Notes: generated by a model from the sequence alone, not told the origin. A stretch of 64,000 nucleotides of DNA from Brucella cytisi (GCA_012103075.1 JAAVLQ010000001.1:620001-684000); one strand, 5' to 3'; positions 9,347 through 20,283 are shown, counted from the first letter of the stretch. A program made the numbers and translations.

Positions 9347-11576
9347 ATGCCATCTCCGATCAAGTATGACGTTTCAATAATTGTTAGCGTCCACAATGAC
9401 GCAAAATATTTGGCCCGCACGATATGGTCGTTCTCCGACGCGGCGAATTTTGCGGCGCAAAGCGGCATTACTACTGAACTCGTTATAGTTCAGGATAATC
9501 CACACCCCTCCATCCCACATGCTCTGGAGCAAAGTGACTTTGCCGCTTTCGCGAATGTCAAGCGAATTACAGTGTCAGTTGGCTCTCTAGGACCATGCCG
9601 TCAAGCGGGTATCGATGTAGCCGAAGGAAAGTATGTCGCACTTAGCGATGCGGACGACTTAATTTCCTATAACCTGATTTCAGACATGTACCAGCAGGCA
9701 GAAAAGCTTCAAGGCAAAGCCGTGCTATTTCCCCGATTGGTTGGTGGCATTTGGCGGTCAGCATCACCTGTACAAGATGTTCTCACTGGCAGAGGTTAAC
9801 GAGCTAGCCTTATTTGACCATCATCCATTCATTTCACGGTCATTTCTGGCCCGTGAACATGCTCAAGAAATACGGCTAGCCAATGTACCGGTTAATGGTC
9901 CATATGCTTACGAGGATTGGCATCACAATGCTAGTCTCGCTGCAAACGGTTTTGAATTGATTGTCTGTCCTGACACTGTTTTCTTTTACAGGAAGAAAGG
10001 TGTCAGCATGCTGAACACTGTTAATTCGTCATCTAGTAAAATTATACCATTTTCTGAATATTTTCTTCCAAGAAAGTACATTGATTTATGTGCAACTGCA
10101 TACCAGAAATATAATAGCATGGAAAAATGTCCGGCAGCTTCGGGAGAGACCCTGTACTCCGCGTTTACATCTTCAACATTTTTGTTGGAGTTATGCTCAG
10201 CGGCCAATTTTATAGATCCGGCTATTGACCTTCGTCATATAAATCCCTCGAATACATTCTCAAATCGAAAAGACGACCTTGCAGCGGGCAGCGCATATTT
10301 TCAAGTTTGCGAACTGCTTGGAGGAAAGCGGTTTACCGATGTCTTCATACTACCATTCTTCACGATGGGCGGAGCTGAGAAGGTAATTCTCAATATCATT
10401 GACAACTTGTTGTCGCTTGATCCAGCCAAGGAAATCCTTTTCGTTTTCGGGATGAGACTCAGTGAGCACCAGTGGCTCGATAGACTGCCTGAGCAAGTTA
10501 CGACGTGTGACATTGCCTATTTCTGCCGCTTGGCGTCAGAAGAAACGCTTGACCGTGACTTTGCGGACAATACAGGCTTTCGCACCGGGCTCGCGCGTAT
10601 ATATCAAAAGCTCGCCTTACGGCTATCGTTTCTGGGGTAGGTATGGCAAACTGCTGACGGATCACGAAAGTGTACTTCTTCGCTTCTGTGACGGTTCCTT
10701 TGAAATGCAGTCACTACCGTTCACCGTTGGCTTCGACTTCAACTTTATTTCAGAGTATGGCGAAACAATATCGCTCTTTCTCTCTGACAATAAATATATA
10801 AATGATGCAGACCGCGCCCGATTACCATATATGGCGGGCAAGCAAGACGTACTGTATTCGGTAGCCAGTGGAGTTACTGATGCGGAAGAAATAGACAGCC
10901 GCTTCGAAGACCTACATGATCGTATCATTTGGGCGTCACGTTTCGACCCACAGAAACGTCCTGAACTGCTTCCTCTTCTTGCCGATGCATTAAAAGAGGA
11001 GTTTCCATCAGTAACGCTTGAGGTCTGGGGGCTGCTGTCTTGGGAACAGGAGACATTTTGCAACTACAAACCCACAGCAATGTCGAAGTTAAGGGGACAT
11101 TTTCCTCCTTCGAAGATATCCCTTACCGGCAGTCTGATCTGTTCCTTTATACATCGCGGTTCGACGGGATACCGACTGTCCTTCTTTCAGCACTTGGGGC
11201 CGGGATGCCTGTCGTTGCTCCTAGGTTGGGCGGGATTCCTGAGATCGTTATCGACGGAGTCACCGGCGTATTAGTTGATCCGCACCTGTCGGATGAAGAA
11301 CTTATCGAGGCCTATGTAGAAGCGGTAAGAAAAATTCGCAGCAGTGCCTCGATTAGACGTTCTATGGGGAGAGCCGCTTTGAAGCTAATAGAAGAGCAGC
11401 ACTCCCCACAACGCCATCTGGCTGTTATCAAGCGAAATTTTTTTCGCCTAAAGCATGCTATCAACATTCAGATCGAATGCTGCGTCGGCGGGACTTCCAT
11501 CAAGGCCCGTCATCAATACCTTGTCGATAACGAAGAAATCGTCTCTCGCACCAAGGCATCCTGCGGTAACTGCTGA
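9347..11576 (+). pseudogene. Two-domain glycosyltransferase, GT2 then GT4 (frameshifted)
   Basis: The N-terminal domain is a GT-A family 2 transferase (YDVSIIVSVHND, then KYVALSDADDLIS as the metal-binding region). A middle linker leads to a GT-B family 4 domain with the conserved FTMGGAEKVILNI entry loop, IIWASRFDPQKRPEL, and the nucleotide-sugar region around SRFDGIPTVLLSALGAGMPVV. Frameshifts near 9750, 10600 and 11040 (a G run) split it. Corrected length is about 740 residues. It starts 5 bases after the coiled-coil methyltransferase and probably shares its mRNA. Such proteins often add two successive sugars. Confidence 0.7.
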
Positions 11577-11747
11577 CCGGTGCAAGCACGATCTTCGATG
11601 CGCTTTGATGGCTGCGGTCACTGCAGTCGCCTAGCACGGGTGGCGATATCCTGACCTTTGCCTCAAGTTTTATCCAATTTTGAGTTCGTCCGGGGGTGTG
11701 CACTGAGCCCCAAGATTGGACCGCCGGGAATTAGAATTTTCCGGCTC
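11577..11747. other. Short gap beside IS3 remnant
   Basis: No gene is seen. The sequence probably includes the terminal region of the IS3 remnant on its right. Confidence 0.35.
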
Positions 11748-11857
11748 TTATGCCAATGGCGGGCTGATGACGCCATCGGGATTATGCAAGGCAATCGGCA
11801 CGTTATATCCGATTGCCGAGTGAGGACGATCCTCATTATATTCTTGATGCTCAAAAA
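11748..11857 (-). pseudogene. 3' end of an IS3-family transposase
   Basis: On the minus strand the frame reads EYNEDRPHSAIGYNVPIAL and ends with PPLA and TAA at 11748-11750. This is the typical C-terminus of an IS3 OrfB integrase domain, in which the RPHSALG-type motif follows the catalytic Glu region. Nothing of the rest of the transposase is found to the right. The sequence there becomes very AT-rich (11858-11919). It is a dead remnant at the edge of the glycosyltransferase genes. Confidence 0.7.
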
Positions 11858-11919
11858 TAAAAGTAAATCATAAATATATTTTTATTATTGCAATAGTATT
11901 GTTTGGTTTTTTCTAAATA

Positions 11920-12752
11920 TTAGAATATTTTAAGTCCATGGGTTTTATAGAAGGTCATTGCGGACTTGATAAAAACCCTTATATGCCAAAATCCTTTCTT
12001 CGAAGCATGTCCACCTGCATGGATCACTCTTATTGTGGGCACATAAGCTGTGTCGGTAATTTTACGCGATCTTAAAGAAAGATCGAAATCCTCGAAATAT
12101 AAGAAGAATTTATCATTGAAACCGCCTGTATTGCTTAAAGTAGTGCTTCTAAAAAACATAAAACACCCGCTCACGGTGGGAGGGTTCCAAAAGACGGCGT
12201 TCTGCGTTTCAGCTTGCAATTCATATCGCGCCAATCGTGCGGAGAAAAGCGAGCGAACTATCTTGGGTGCAAAGCCTCTTATGATTAAGTCAAAGACAGC
12301 CGGGTAGCGCTTACATAGATATTGTCGTTGCGCATTTGGCCAAGCGGCATGAGGACTCAATAGGCCACAATTTTCATTGTCTCTCATAAACGCGAGGGCC
12401 TTTGTCAGTGCATCCGGATCGAGCTGGATATCTGGATTGAGAATGAGATGAAATTCACCCATCTGCTGCATTGCGAGGTTATGAGCCCGGCCAAAGCCGA
12501 TATTTCCGTGACCTTCAATGAGTTTAACTGGCAATTCTGGATAGCAACGCAGCAAAAGAGGCAACTTCGTTGTCAGAGGAGTTGTCCACAATTGAGATTG
12601 AGAAAGATCTGGGCGCGAACGTATTTAGTGCAATTTTCAGGCTGTCCAGCGTTTTTGAGTTCATCAAAGTCAGGATTAAATGTTACGATTGAAATCGTTA
12701 GCAATGGCTGCTTATTGGTTTGAGGATCAGCAGCTGAAACACTATTGGTCAT
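11920..12752 (-). pseudogene. GT2 rhamnosyltransferase-like protein, WbbL type (frameshifted)
   Basis: The N-terminal part reads LLTISIVTFNPD and ISIVDNSSDNEVASF, typical of WbbL/RfbN-type GT2 enzymes. Then come GNIGFGRAHNLAM, FHLILNPDIQLDPDAL (metal-binding Asp residues) and FFLYFEDFDLSLR (the usual ED(V/F)D catalytic region). Breaks near 12660 (an A run) and 12545 separate these parts. The corrected protein has about 277 residues starting at the ATG at 12752. It lies next to the dTDP-rhamnose genes but on the opposite strand, which fits rhamnosyl transfer; the exact acceptor is unknown. Confidence 0.65.
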
Positions 12753-12874
12753 TCTTTGAATTCTCGGTTCACTAGGTAGCTCTGGCTGTCGTCAAATCGA
12801 AGCCATCATCTTAGGCATATTACGTGCTTATATGAACGAAACGAAAGAAATAAGATGATAGGAAGTGAAAACGC

Positions 12875-13756
12875 ATGAAGGGGATTATTCTGGCTGGCGG
12901 TAGTGGTACAAGACTGTACCCTTTAACAATCGCAGTTTCAAAGCAAATTCTGCCGATATATGATAAGCCGATGATCTATTATCCGCTTAGCGTTCTTATG
13001 TTAGCTGGAATTCGCGAAATCCTAATCATCTCGACACCGCACGACCTACCACTTTTCCAAAAGCTGCTTGGTGACGGTTCTGATTTCGGTATTAATTTTT
13101 CTTACGCTGAACAGGCACACCCTAACGGGCTGGCTGAAGCCTTTATCATTGGTCGAGACTTCATCGGCGATGACAGCGTAGCCATGATACTTGGTGATAA
13201 TATCTACTTTGGTGACGGTCTTTCGAAACTGTCACAACTCTCCTCCCAGCCCATCAAGGGCGGAACTGTTTTCGCCTATCGTGTGGACGATCCGCAGCGT
13301 TACGGTGTTGTCGAATTTGATAACAAGACCGGCCAAGCAATATCGATAGAAGAGAAGCCCGAGAATCCAAAGTCTCATTGGGCCGTCACAGGTCTTTATT
13401 TTTTACGACAATCAAGTCGTCGATATCGCACGTTCGATAACACCGTCCGCGCGTGGCGAGCTAGAAATTACAACAGTCAATAATGTCTATCTCGAACGGG
13501 GTGAGTTAAACGTTCAGCGCTTCGGACGTGGGTACGCGTGGCTTGATACCGGTACACATGACAGTCTTCACGAAGCATCTTCATTTGTTCAGACTATTGA
13601 AAAGCGTCAGGAATCAAAATCGCTTGTCCCGAAGAAATCGGGCTGGATAAAGGCTGGCTCAGCCGTGATGCGGTGTTGGAACGCGCAGCCAAGCTTGGCA
13701 AAACCGAATATGCAGCTTATTTGCGTCGACGTGTTGATGAACTCGGGAAAAACTGA
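12875..13756 (+). pseudogene. rfbA: Glucose-1-phosphate thymidylyltransferase RfbA (frameshifted)
   Basis: This enzyme makes dTDP-glucose from glucose-1-phosphate and dTTP, the first step to dTDP-L-rhamnose. The N-terminus [18 protein letters not shown] is the nucleotide-binding signature. [17 protein letters not shown] and [12 protein letters not shown] follow. A T run near 13397 shifts the frame, after which [26 protein letters not shown] and [11 protein letters not shown] continue. Another missing base lies near 13660. Corrected length is about 293 residues, normal for the family. The stop overlaps the rfbC start (TGATG). Confidence 0.9.
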
Positions 13757-14307
13757 TGGAAGTCCGCCCTTTAGGTTTAGACGGTGTTTTCGAGATACTT
13801 CCACAAAGGTTCGGTGATGATCGCGGGTTCTTTTCCGAAACCTATAAGGCCAAAACACTAAGTGAAGCGGGTATTGTCTTCAATTTCGTTCAGGATAACC
13901 ATTCCTATTCAGCAGCTAGAGGAGTTGTACGTGGTCTTCACTATCAACTGCCCCCGTTTGCTCAGGATAAATTACTGCGCGTTATTCGCGGTGCGATCTT
14001 GGATGTTGCCGTTGATATCCGCAAAAGCTCACCAACTTTCGGTAGATGGGTCGCTCAGGAAGTGTCTGCTGTAAAATGGAATCAGATACTGGTTCCAAAG
14101 GGTTTTGCTCACGGTTTCATGACACTCACCGAGGACACAGAGGTCTTATATAAGGTCACAGATTATTATGCGCCGGAGCATGATCGTTCAATCCGCTTTG
14201 ATGATCCGGCAATAGGTATAGAATGGCCAATTCCAACTTCTGATGTGCAACTGTCAGAAAAGGATAAGAATGCGCCGTTTCTAGCAGATGCAGAAGTTTT
14301 TGCTTGA
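13756..14307 (+). CDS. rfbC: dTDP-4-dehydrorhamnose 3,5-epimerase RfbC
   Basis: This 183-residue protein performs the third step of dTDP-L-rhamnose synthesis, epimerisation at C3 and C5 of dTDP-4-keto-6-deoxyglucose. It shows the cupin-fold signatures [24 protein letters not shown] (active-site His), [15 protein letters not shown], and PKGFAHGF with the YKVTDYYAP segment. It is intact. It is coupled to rfbA by overlap and followed 8 bases later by rfbB. Base composition is AT-rich like the cluster upstream. Confidence 0.95.
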   Translation: MEVRPLGLDGVFEILPQRFGDDRGFFSETYKAKTLSEAGIVFNFVQDNHSYSAARGVVRGLHYQLPPFAQDKLLRVIRGAILDVAVDIRKSSPTFGRWVAQEVSAVKWNQILVPKGFAHGFMTLTEDTEVLYKVTDYYAPEHDRSIRFDDPAIGIEWPIPTSDVQLSEKDKNAPFLADAEVFA

Positions 14308-14315
14308 GGAATGAT

Positions 14316-15392
14316 ATGAATATTCTTGTTACGGGAGGCGCAGGTTTCATTGGTTCTGCAGTGTGCCGTCATCTGGCGTCTGATCCCAAGGTCAATGTCG
14401 TCAATCTCGACAAGCTAACCTATGCGGGCAATCTGGCATCTCTCCGTCAGATTGAAAACCACCCGAATTACAGCTTTCTTCAGGCCGATATTTGTGACGA
14501 CACGAGCGTTCTGGAATCCCTGCGCACCAATGAAATCGATGTGGTTATGCATTTGGCTGCTGAAAGCCACGTTGATCGTTCGATCGATGGTCCGGGTGCG
14601 TTTATCGAAACGAATATTGTTGGAACATTCCGCCTGCTCAACGCCGCACTCGCCTATTGGCGGGAACTGCCGGAGCCGCGCAAGTCGGCTTTCCGGTTTC
14701 ATCATATTTCGACGGATGAAGTGTTTGGCGATCTGCCGTTTGACAGCGGCATTTTCACGGAAGAGACGCCATATCAGCCGTCGTCGCCTTATTCGGCTTC
14801 GAAAGCTGCGTCCGATCATTTGGTCCGCGCATGGCATGAAACCTATGGCCTGCCGGTCGTGCTGACCAATTGTTCGAACAATTATGGGCCGTTCCATTTC
14901 CTGAAAAGCTGATCCCGCTTGTCATTCTCAACGCACTCGATGAAAAGCCGCTGCCGGTTTACGGGGCGGGGGCAAACGTACGTGACTGGCTCTATGTCGA
15001 GGACCATGCCCGTGCTCTGGCACTGGTCGCAACCACAGGCAAACTGGGCGAAAGCTACAATATCGGTGGGCGCGCAGAACGCACCAATTTGAATGTGGTT
15101 GAAACCATTTGCGCCATTCTCGACAAGAAGCGGCCACGTGCAAGCGGCAAGAGCTATGCCGACCTGATCACCTTCGTGACGGATCGTCCCGGTCATGACC
15201 GTCGTTATGCGATTGACGCTTCGAAGATCGAGCGTGAGCTTGGCTGGAAGCCACAGGAAACCTTCGAGACTGGACTTGAGAAGACCATTCAGTGGTATCT
15301 CGATAATGGCTGGTGGTGGGGAGCCGATCCGCAGCGGTACCTATGCTGGCGAGCGTCTTGGCGGCACACCTGCGAAAGAGGTCAAGGCATGA
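14316..15392 (+). pseudogene. rfbB: dTDP-glucose 4,6-dehydratase RfbB (frameshifted)
   Basis: This is an extended short-chain dehydrogenase that converts dTDP-glucose to the 4-keto-6-deoxy sugar. The Rossmann motif [16 protein letters not shown] opens the protein. [27 protein letters not shown] and [15 protein letters not shown] (catalytic Tyr and Lys) follow. One C is missing near 14898 ([11 protein letters not shown]) and one extra G lies near 15319 ([15 protein letters not shown]). The ATG at 14316 has GAGGA upstream. The stop at 15390-15392 overlaps rfbD. Composition turns from AT-rich to GC-rich within its first third. Confidence 0.9.
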
Positions 15393-16267
15393 AAATCCCG
15401 GTAACCGGGCAGGTAGGGCAGGTTGTCCAGAGCCTTCTTGAGAAGGCCTCTCAACGTCCCGATCTGGAAGTGATTGCGCTCGGCCGCCCGGAACTGGATC
15501 TGGCAAAGCCAGAAACCGTGCAAGGCGCAATCGCCGCGATCAAGCCCGACCTTGTCGTCTCCGCTGCCGCCTATACGGCAGTGGATCTGGCTGAAGATGA
15601 GCGCGAACTGGCTTTTGCGGTGAATGCAACGGGCGCTGATGCGGTTGCTGAAGGGGCAAAGGCCTGCGGTGTTCCCATCATCCACCTGTCGACGGATTAT
15701 GTTTTTGCCGGTGATGCGGAAGAACCATATGTCGAAGCGGATAAAACCGGACCTCGCAGCGTTTATGGAAGCTCCAAGCTTGAAGGCGAGCGTCTGGTTG
15801 CGCTAGCCAATCCACGGCACATCATTTTGCGAACAGCGTGGGTCTACAGCCCTTTCGGCAAGAATTTCGTCAAGACGATGCTGAAGCTCGCAGAGAGCCG
15901 TGATTCTCTTTCGGTCGTTTCTGACCAGAAGGGCAATCCGACCAGCGCCCTTGATATTGCTGATGCGATTATTCAGGTGGCCGATCATCTGGCGGCGACG
16001 CCGGACTTCTCCGCTTTCGGTGTTTATCATCTGGTTGGTACGGGTGACACGAACTGGAGCGGTTTTGCGCGCGCCATCTTCGATGAAAGCGCCGGGCTTG
16101 GCGGTCCAACCGCGAGTGTTACGGATATCACGACAGCCGATTATCCAACCAAGGCCGCACGGCCTGCCAATTCGCGCCTGTCGACTGCCAAGTTCCAGAA
16201 GGTGTTCAACTGGTCTGCGCCGCATTGGCAATCATCGTTGCGGGATGTCGTGACCAGACTCGTGTAG
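15389..16267 (+). CDS. rfbD: dTDP-4-dehydrorhamnose reductase RfbD
   Basis: This NADPH-dependent reductase completes dTDP-L-rhamnose. It has 292 residues. The Rossmann loop [13 protein letters not shown] is followed by [27 protein letters not shown], and the catalytic pair in [10 protein letters not shown] (Tyr and Lys). [17 protein letters not shown] and [11 protein letters not shown] are family signatures. The first glycine-loop residues are slightly unusual (TGQVGQ where TGxxGQ with a small residue is common). It is coupled to rfbB by ATGA. Confidence 0.92.
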   Translation: MKIPVTGQVGQVVQSLLEKASQRPDLEVIALGRPELDLAKPETVQGAIAAIKPDLVVSAAAYTAVDLAEDERELAFAVNATGADAVAEGAKACGVPIIHLSTDYVFAGDAEEPYVEADKTGPRSVYGSSKLEGERLVALANPRHIILRTAWVYSPFGKNFVKTMLKLAESRDSLSVVSDQKGNPTSALDIADAIIQVADHLAATPDFSAFGVYHLVGTGDTNWSGFARAIFDESAGLGGPTASVTDITTADYPTKAARPANSRLSTAKFQKVFNWSAPHWQSSLRDVVTRLV

Positions 16268-16562
16268 CATTCTGCAAGCAAATTTTTACCGCGGCATCGT
16301 TCAGTGATCGGTGTCGCGTTTTTCGTTTCGGGTGGCAATATTTCCCGCCAAAAGGCACAAAACAGCAATTGTTAACGCAGACGACGTTAAGGATTTGAAA
16401 TTGCCTGCATATACGGATTATCACCAGCAATAAGGTGCATATGATTGCACCATTGTGGGGATGATAGTTTTCATGTTCACATTATAAGATGACAAAACTT
16501 TTGAGCTTAGAGGCGCTCGCAGGGGCTGTCTCTTCGACATTGGAAAAGATCTGGCGGAAAGC
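16268..16562. other. 295-bp gap upstream of the phosphomannomutase gene
   Basis: No gene is seen. The region is locally AT-rich and probably holds the promoter for the phosphomannomutase-manC pair. I could not fix -10 and -35 boxes with confidence. Confidence 0.4.
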
Positions 16563-17993
16563 ATGAGCGGTAAATCGCTTAAATTTGGCACAAGCGGTCT
16601 GAGGGGACTGGCGGACGAACTGAATAGTTTGCCCGCTTATGCCTATTCTTTTGCTTTCGTTGGAATGCTGGCCGATGCTGGAAAGCTGCAGAAGGGTACA
16701 AGGGTCTTCGTCGGTCGCGATCTTCGCCCGTCCAGTCCGGCTATTGCGGCACTCTGTATGGCGGCAATCGAGGATGCGGGTTTCCAGCCAGTGGACTGCG
16801 GCGTTCTGCCGACTCCGGCACTGAGCTATTACGCGATCGCGCAGCAAGCTCCGAGCATCATGGTCACGGGCAGCCATATTCCGGATGATCGCAATGGACT
16901 TAAATTCTATCGCAACGACGGCGAAATCGATAAGAACGACGAGAGCGGCATCAGCGCGGCCTATGCCGCTCTGCCTGAAAATCTTGCCTTTCGTCACCTG
17001 CATAAGGCGCCCCATGGTGAAGATGCGACCGACAGCTATGTGAAGCGCTATGTCGGTTTCACGGGACCTGAAAGCCTTCTGGGATTGCGGGTCGGTGTCT
17101 ACCAGCACTCGTCTGTGGCGCGCGACCTGATTGTCCGTATCCTGAGCGAGCTTGGAGCCGAAGCGGTGCCGCTCGGCCGATCCGATGTGTTTGTGCCCGT
17201 CGATACGGAGGCCCTTCGTTCCGAGGATATTGAGCTTCTCGACCGGTGGGCAAAAGAAAGTCGTTTCGACGCTATCGTTTCTACCGATGGGGATGCCGAC
17301 CGCCCGTTGATCGCAGACGAGAAAGGGCATTTCGTTCGGGGCGATCTTGTTGGCGCGATTACCGCGAACTGGCTTGGCGTCAAAACGATTGTGACGCCAG
17401 TGACGTCCAATTCCGCTTTGGAAGAAAATTTCGAGCGGGTCATCAGAACACGGGTGGGGTCGCCTTATGTTATTGAAGGCATGACGCAGGCCATCGACGA
17501 GGGCATAGAGGCGGTTCTCGGTTTCGAAGCCAATGGCGGTGTGTTACTTGGTACGGATATCAGCCGGGGCGACCGCGTGCTGACTGCCTTGTCTACCCGC
17601 GATGCATTGCTACCAATTCTCGGCTGCCTTGGCTCCATCAAAGAGCTTGCCAAGCCATTATCTGAAATCGCAGTCCGCTTCCATTTCCGTTTTGCGCTGA
17701 GCGACAGGCTGCAGAATATCCTGCAGGAAAAGAGCGTAGCGTTTTTGTCCTTGCTGAAGAAGGAATCTACCCGAAGTGCATTGTTTCAAATCGCCGATCC
17801 GATTGTTCGGTCCGAGACGATTGATGGCGTGAAACTCTTTTTCCATTCAGGCAACGCCGTCCATTATCGCGCTTCCGGTAACGCGCCGGAGCTGCGATGC
17901 TATGTGGAAGCTTCAGATGAGAGCCGGGCAGCGAAGCTTCTGGAAACGGACTTGCCATCGCCCGCAACGCAACGAAGGACAACTGAGCAATGA
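16563..17993 (+). CDS. manB: Phosphomannomutase/phosphoglucomutase family
   Basis: This enzyme interconverts mannose-6-phosphate and mannose-1-phosphate, feeding GDP-mannose for lipopolysaccharide. It has 476 residues and is intact. The start KFGTSGLRGLA is the phosphate and sugar entry loop. MVTGSHIPDDRNGLKFY contains the catalytic phosphoserine in TGSH, where most family members have TASH. STDGDADRP is the metal loop, and GFEANGGVLLG the sugar-binding loop. HYRASGNAPELRCYVEA near the C-terminus binds phosphate. It overlaps manC by ATGA, so the two form a unit. Confidence 0.88.
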   Translation: MSGKSLKFGTSGLRGLADELNSLPAYAYSFAFVGMLADAGKLQKGTRVFVGRDLRPSSPAIAALCMAAIEDAGFQPVDCGVLPTPALSYYAIAQQAPSIMVTGSHIPDDRNGLKFYRNDGEIDKNDESGISAAYAALPENLAFRHLHKAPHGEDATDSYVKRYVGFTGPESLLGLRVGVYQHSSVARDLIVRILSELGAEAVPLGRSDVFVPVDTEALRSEDIELLDRWAKESRFDAIVSTDGDADRPLIADEKGHFVRGDLVGAITANWLGVKTIVTPVTSNSALEENFERVIRTRVGSPYVIEGMTQAIDEGIEAVLGFEANGGVLLGTDISRGDRVLTALSTRDALLPILGCLGSIKELAKPLSEIAVRFHFRFALSDRLQNILQEKSVAFLSLLKKESTRSALFQIADPIVRSETIDGVKLFFHSGNAVHYRASGNAPELRCYVEASDESRAAKLLETDLPSPATQRRTTEQ

Positions 17994-19405
17994 GCTTTAT
18001 TCCTGTCATTATCAGCGGCGGTTCCGGTTCCAGATTATGGCCGCTTTCGCGCGATGCGCACCCCAAACCATTCATCGAGCTGCCCGATGGCAGCACCCTG
18101 ATCGGCAAGACCTACAAGCGCGCGGCCCAGCTCGACGGTGTGGACCACATCCTCACAGTGACCAACCGTGACTTCCTGTTCCTGACACTTGATGCCTATG
18201 CAGATGCGAAGGCGCCCAAGGTCGACAATGTGTTTCTGCTGGAGCCGCTCGGGCGCGATACGGCACCCGCAGTTGCCGTTGCCGCGCTCCATGCCGCAGC
18301 GACTTACGGCCCGGATGCGACATTGCTTGTCATGCCCGCCGATCATCTGATCGAGGACGAAGCGGCATTTTCGGAGGCCGTATCAAAGGCACGGCAACTG
18401 GCTGAAACCGGTCGTATTGTCACCTTCGGTATCGTCCCGGATCATCCGGAAACCGGCTTCGGTTATATCGAGGCCGAAGGCACCGACGTGCTGCGCTTCG
18501 TCGAAAAGCCTGACGCAGAAACCGCCCGGGCCTATGTCGAAAGCGGCCGTTACTTCTGGAACTCCGGCATGTTCTGTTTCACGGCCGGAACCATGCTCGC
18601 AGCAATGCAACATTTCGCGCCGGAAATTTTCAATTCCGTGCAGGCTTCGCTCGAACATGCCCGGCGCGGCGTCAACGGTGAGACCAGAACCATCGAAATC
18701 GCAAAGGATGATTTTGCGACTGCTCCTGCGATTTCCATCGATTACGCGATTATGGAAAAGGCCGAAAATATTGCCTGCATTCCGGTGTCTTGCGGCTGGT
18801 CTGATATCGGTTCATGGGCAGCGATGGCGGATCTCATCACGCCGGACAATGAGGGTAACCGTCTGCGCGGTGAAACGGTTATAGAAGACACGACCGACAG
18901 CTTTGTCTTGTCCGAAACCGGGCTCGTCAGCCTCGTCGGCGTTCACGATCTGCTTGTCGTGGACACACCTGATGCTTTGCTTGTGGCGCATCGCGACAAG
19001 GCGCAGGAAGTGCGAAAGGTCTTCAACAAGCTGCGGGCGAGCGGTCATGAAGCGGCCAAGCTCCACCGCACTGCGCATCGACCATGGGGCACTTATACGG
19101 TTCTCGAGGAAGGTGATGGCTTCAAGATCAAGCGGATCGAAGTGAAGCCGGGACGGCGCTTGAGCCTTCAGGCGCATCATCATCGTTCCGAACACTGGAT
19201 TGTCGTTTCGGGAACGGCGAAAGTCACCAACGGCGATCGCGAGATCCTGCTCACGACCAATCAGTCGACCTATATCCCCTGTGGCTTCCGCCATCGGCTG
19301 GAAAACCCGGGCATCCTGCCGCTCGTGCTTATCGAGGTGCAAAGCGGCGAGTATTTGGGCGAAGACGACATTGTGCGTTTCGATGATGTCTATGGGCGCA
19401 CGTAG
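17990..19405 (+). CDS. manC: Mannose-1-phosphate guanylyltransferase / mannose-6-phosphate isomerase
   Basis: This two-domain type II enzyme has 471 residues. The N-terminal nucleotidyltransferase part has VIISGGSGSRLWPLSR, PKPFIEL and FVEKPDAETARAY. The C-terminal cupin domain, associated with phosphomannose isomerase activity, has RPWGTYTVLEEG, IEVKPGRRLSLQAHHHRSEH and the metal-binding histidines. It makes GDP-mannose from the product of the gene before it. The frame is intact and its GC content matches the core genome. Confidence 0.93.
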   Translation: MSFIPVIISGGSGSRLWPLSRDAHPKPFIELPDGSTLIGKTYKRAAQLDGVDHILTVTNRDFLFLTLDAYADAKAPKVDNVFLLEPLGRDTAPAVAVAALHAAATYGPDATLLVMPADHLIEDEAAFSEAVSKARQLAETGRIVTFGIVPDHPETGFGYIEAEGTDVLRFVEKPDAETARAYVESGRYFWNSGMFCFTAGTMLAAMQHFAPEIFNSVQASLEHARRGVNGETRTIEIAKDDFATAPAISIDYAIMEKAENIACIPVSCGWSDIGSWAAMADLITPDNEGNRLRGETVIEDTTDSFVLSETGLVSLVGVHDLLVVDTPDALLVAHRDKAQEVRKVFNKLRASGHEAAKLHRTAHRPWGTYTVLEEGDGFKIKRIEVKPGRRLSLQAHHHRSEHWIVVSGTAKVTNGDREILLTTNQSTYIPCGFRHRLENPGILPLVLIEVQSGEYLGEDDIVRFDDVYGRT

Positions 19406-19494
19406 GGCCGCCTGAACGACGAGACCTAAGCAGGGAATCGGCGCGTGTTGCATTTATTCGGGAACCATTCGCTGCCGGGAATGTTTGCCTTTAC

Positions 19495-20280
19495 ATGCCC
19501 AGCAAGGAACAGGATCCGGCTACCGATCTGATCGGTATGCCGGTCATCGACTTTCAAAAACACGCCCTTTTCTTCGATGTGGACGGAACACTGCTCGATA
19601 TTGCCGCCAACCCCGATGGCGTTATCGTTCCAATTGGTCTGCAAAAATCGCTTTCGATCATTTCCGAGCGGCTGTCTGGTGCGATGGCACTGGTCACGGG
19701 CCGGGCAATTGCGTTCATCGAAGAACGCTTTCCCGATTATCGCGGTCCCATAGCCGCGTTGCACGGTGCGGAGTTCCGGCACGCATCCGGGTTGGTCGAG
19801 CTGATCGAGCCGGACGAACATTTTCTGATCGCAAAGGATTTTCTACGGCAGGCTGCATCTCGCGTCAGCGGCGTTCTCGTCGAAGACAAGGGCAGTGCGG
19901 TTGCCCTTCATTATCGCGCTGCGCCAGAAAAAGCCGATCTGGCGCATAATCTCGTCAGGAAGGCACTGAAGCTCGCCGGGCCGGATTGGATTGTGCAGTC
20001 TGGCAAGATGGTTTTCGAACTGCGCCCGGCAATCAGCGACAAGGGTGCTGCCTTGCGCCGCTTTATGAAAGAGAAGCCATTTGTGGGGAGGGCACCGGTC
20101 GCATTTGGCGATGATCTGACGGATTTAACGATGCTTGGTGCAGCAAGCGATCTCGGCGGTACAGCCGTTGTGATCGGTCGTGCAATCGACCATCCGGGCG
20201 CTGCCAGACTGGCAAGCCCGGGTGAGTTATGGGTTTGGCTTTCTGGAATCGTGAATGAAAATAATACTGAAAGGACTTGA
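19495..20280 (+). CDS. otsB: Trehalose-6-phosphate phosphatase OtsB
   Basis: This HAD-superfamily phosphatase releases trehalose from trehalose-6-phosphate. It has 261 residues. Motif I is FFDVDGTLLDIAANP with the two catalytic Asp residues. The ALVTGRAI segment is motif II. KGAALRRFM and VAFGDDLTDLTML supply motifs III and IV. It is intact and lies 3 bases before otsA in the same operon. Trehalose is an osmolyte and stress protectant, which suits the neighbouring betaine genes. Confidence 0.93.
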   Translation: MPSKEQDPATDLIGMPVIDFQKHALFFDVDGTLLDIAANPDGVIVPIGLQKSLSIISERLSGAMALVTGRAIAFIEERFPDYRGPIAALHGAEFRHASGLVELIEPDEHFLIAKDFLRQAASRVSGVLVEDKGSAVALHYRAAPEKADLAHNLVRKALKLAGPDWIVQSGKMVFELRPAISDKGAALRRFMKEKPFVGRAPVAFGDDLTDLTMLGAASDLGGTAVVIGRAIDHPGAARLASPGELWVWLSGIVNENNTERT

Positions 20281-20283
20281 CGT

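Noticed and set aside
16482-17330. 282-codon open frame opposite the phosphomannomutase gene
   Set aside because: The plus-strand gene is intact with all catalytic loops, so this is a shadow.
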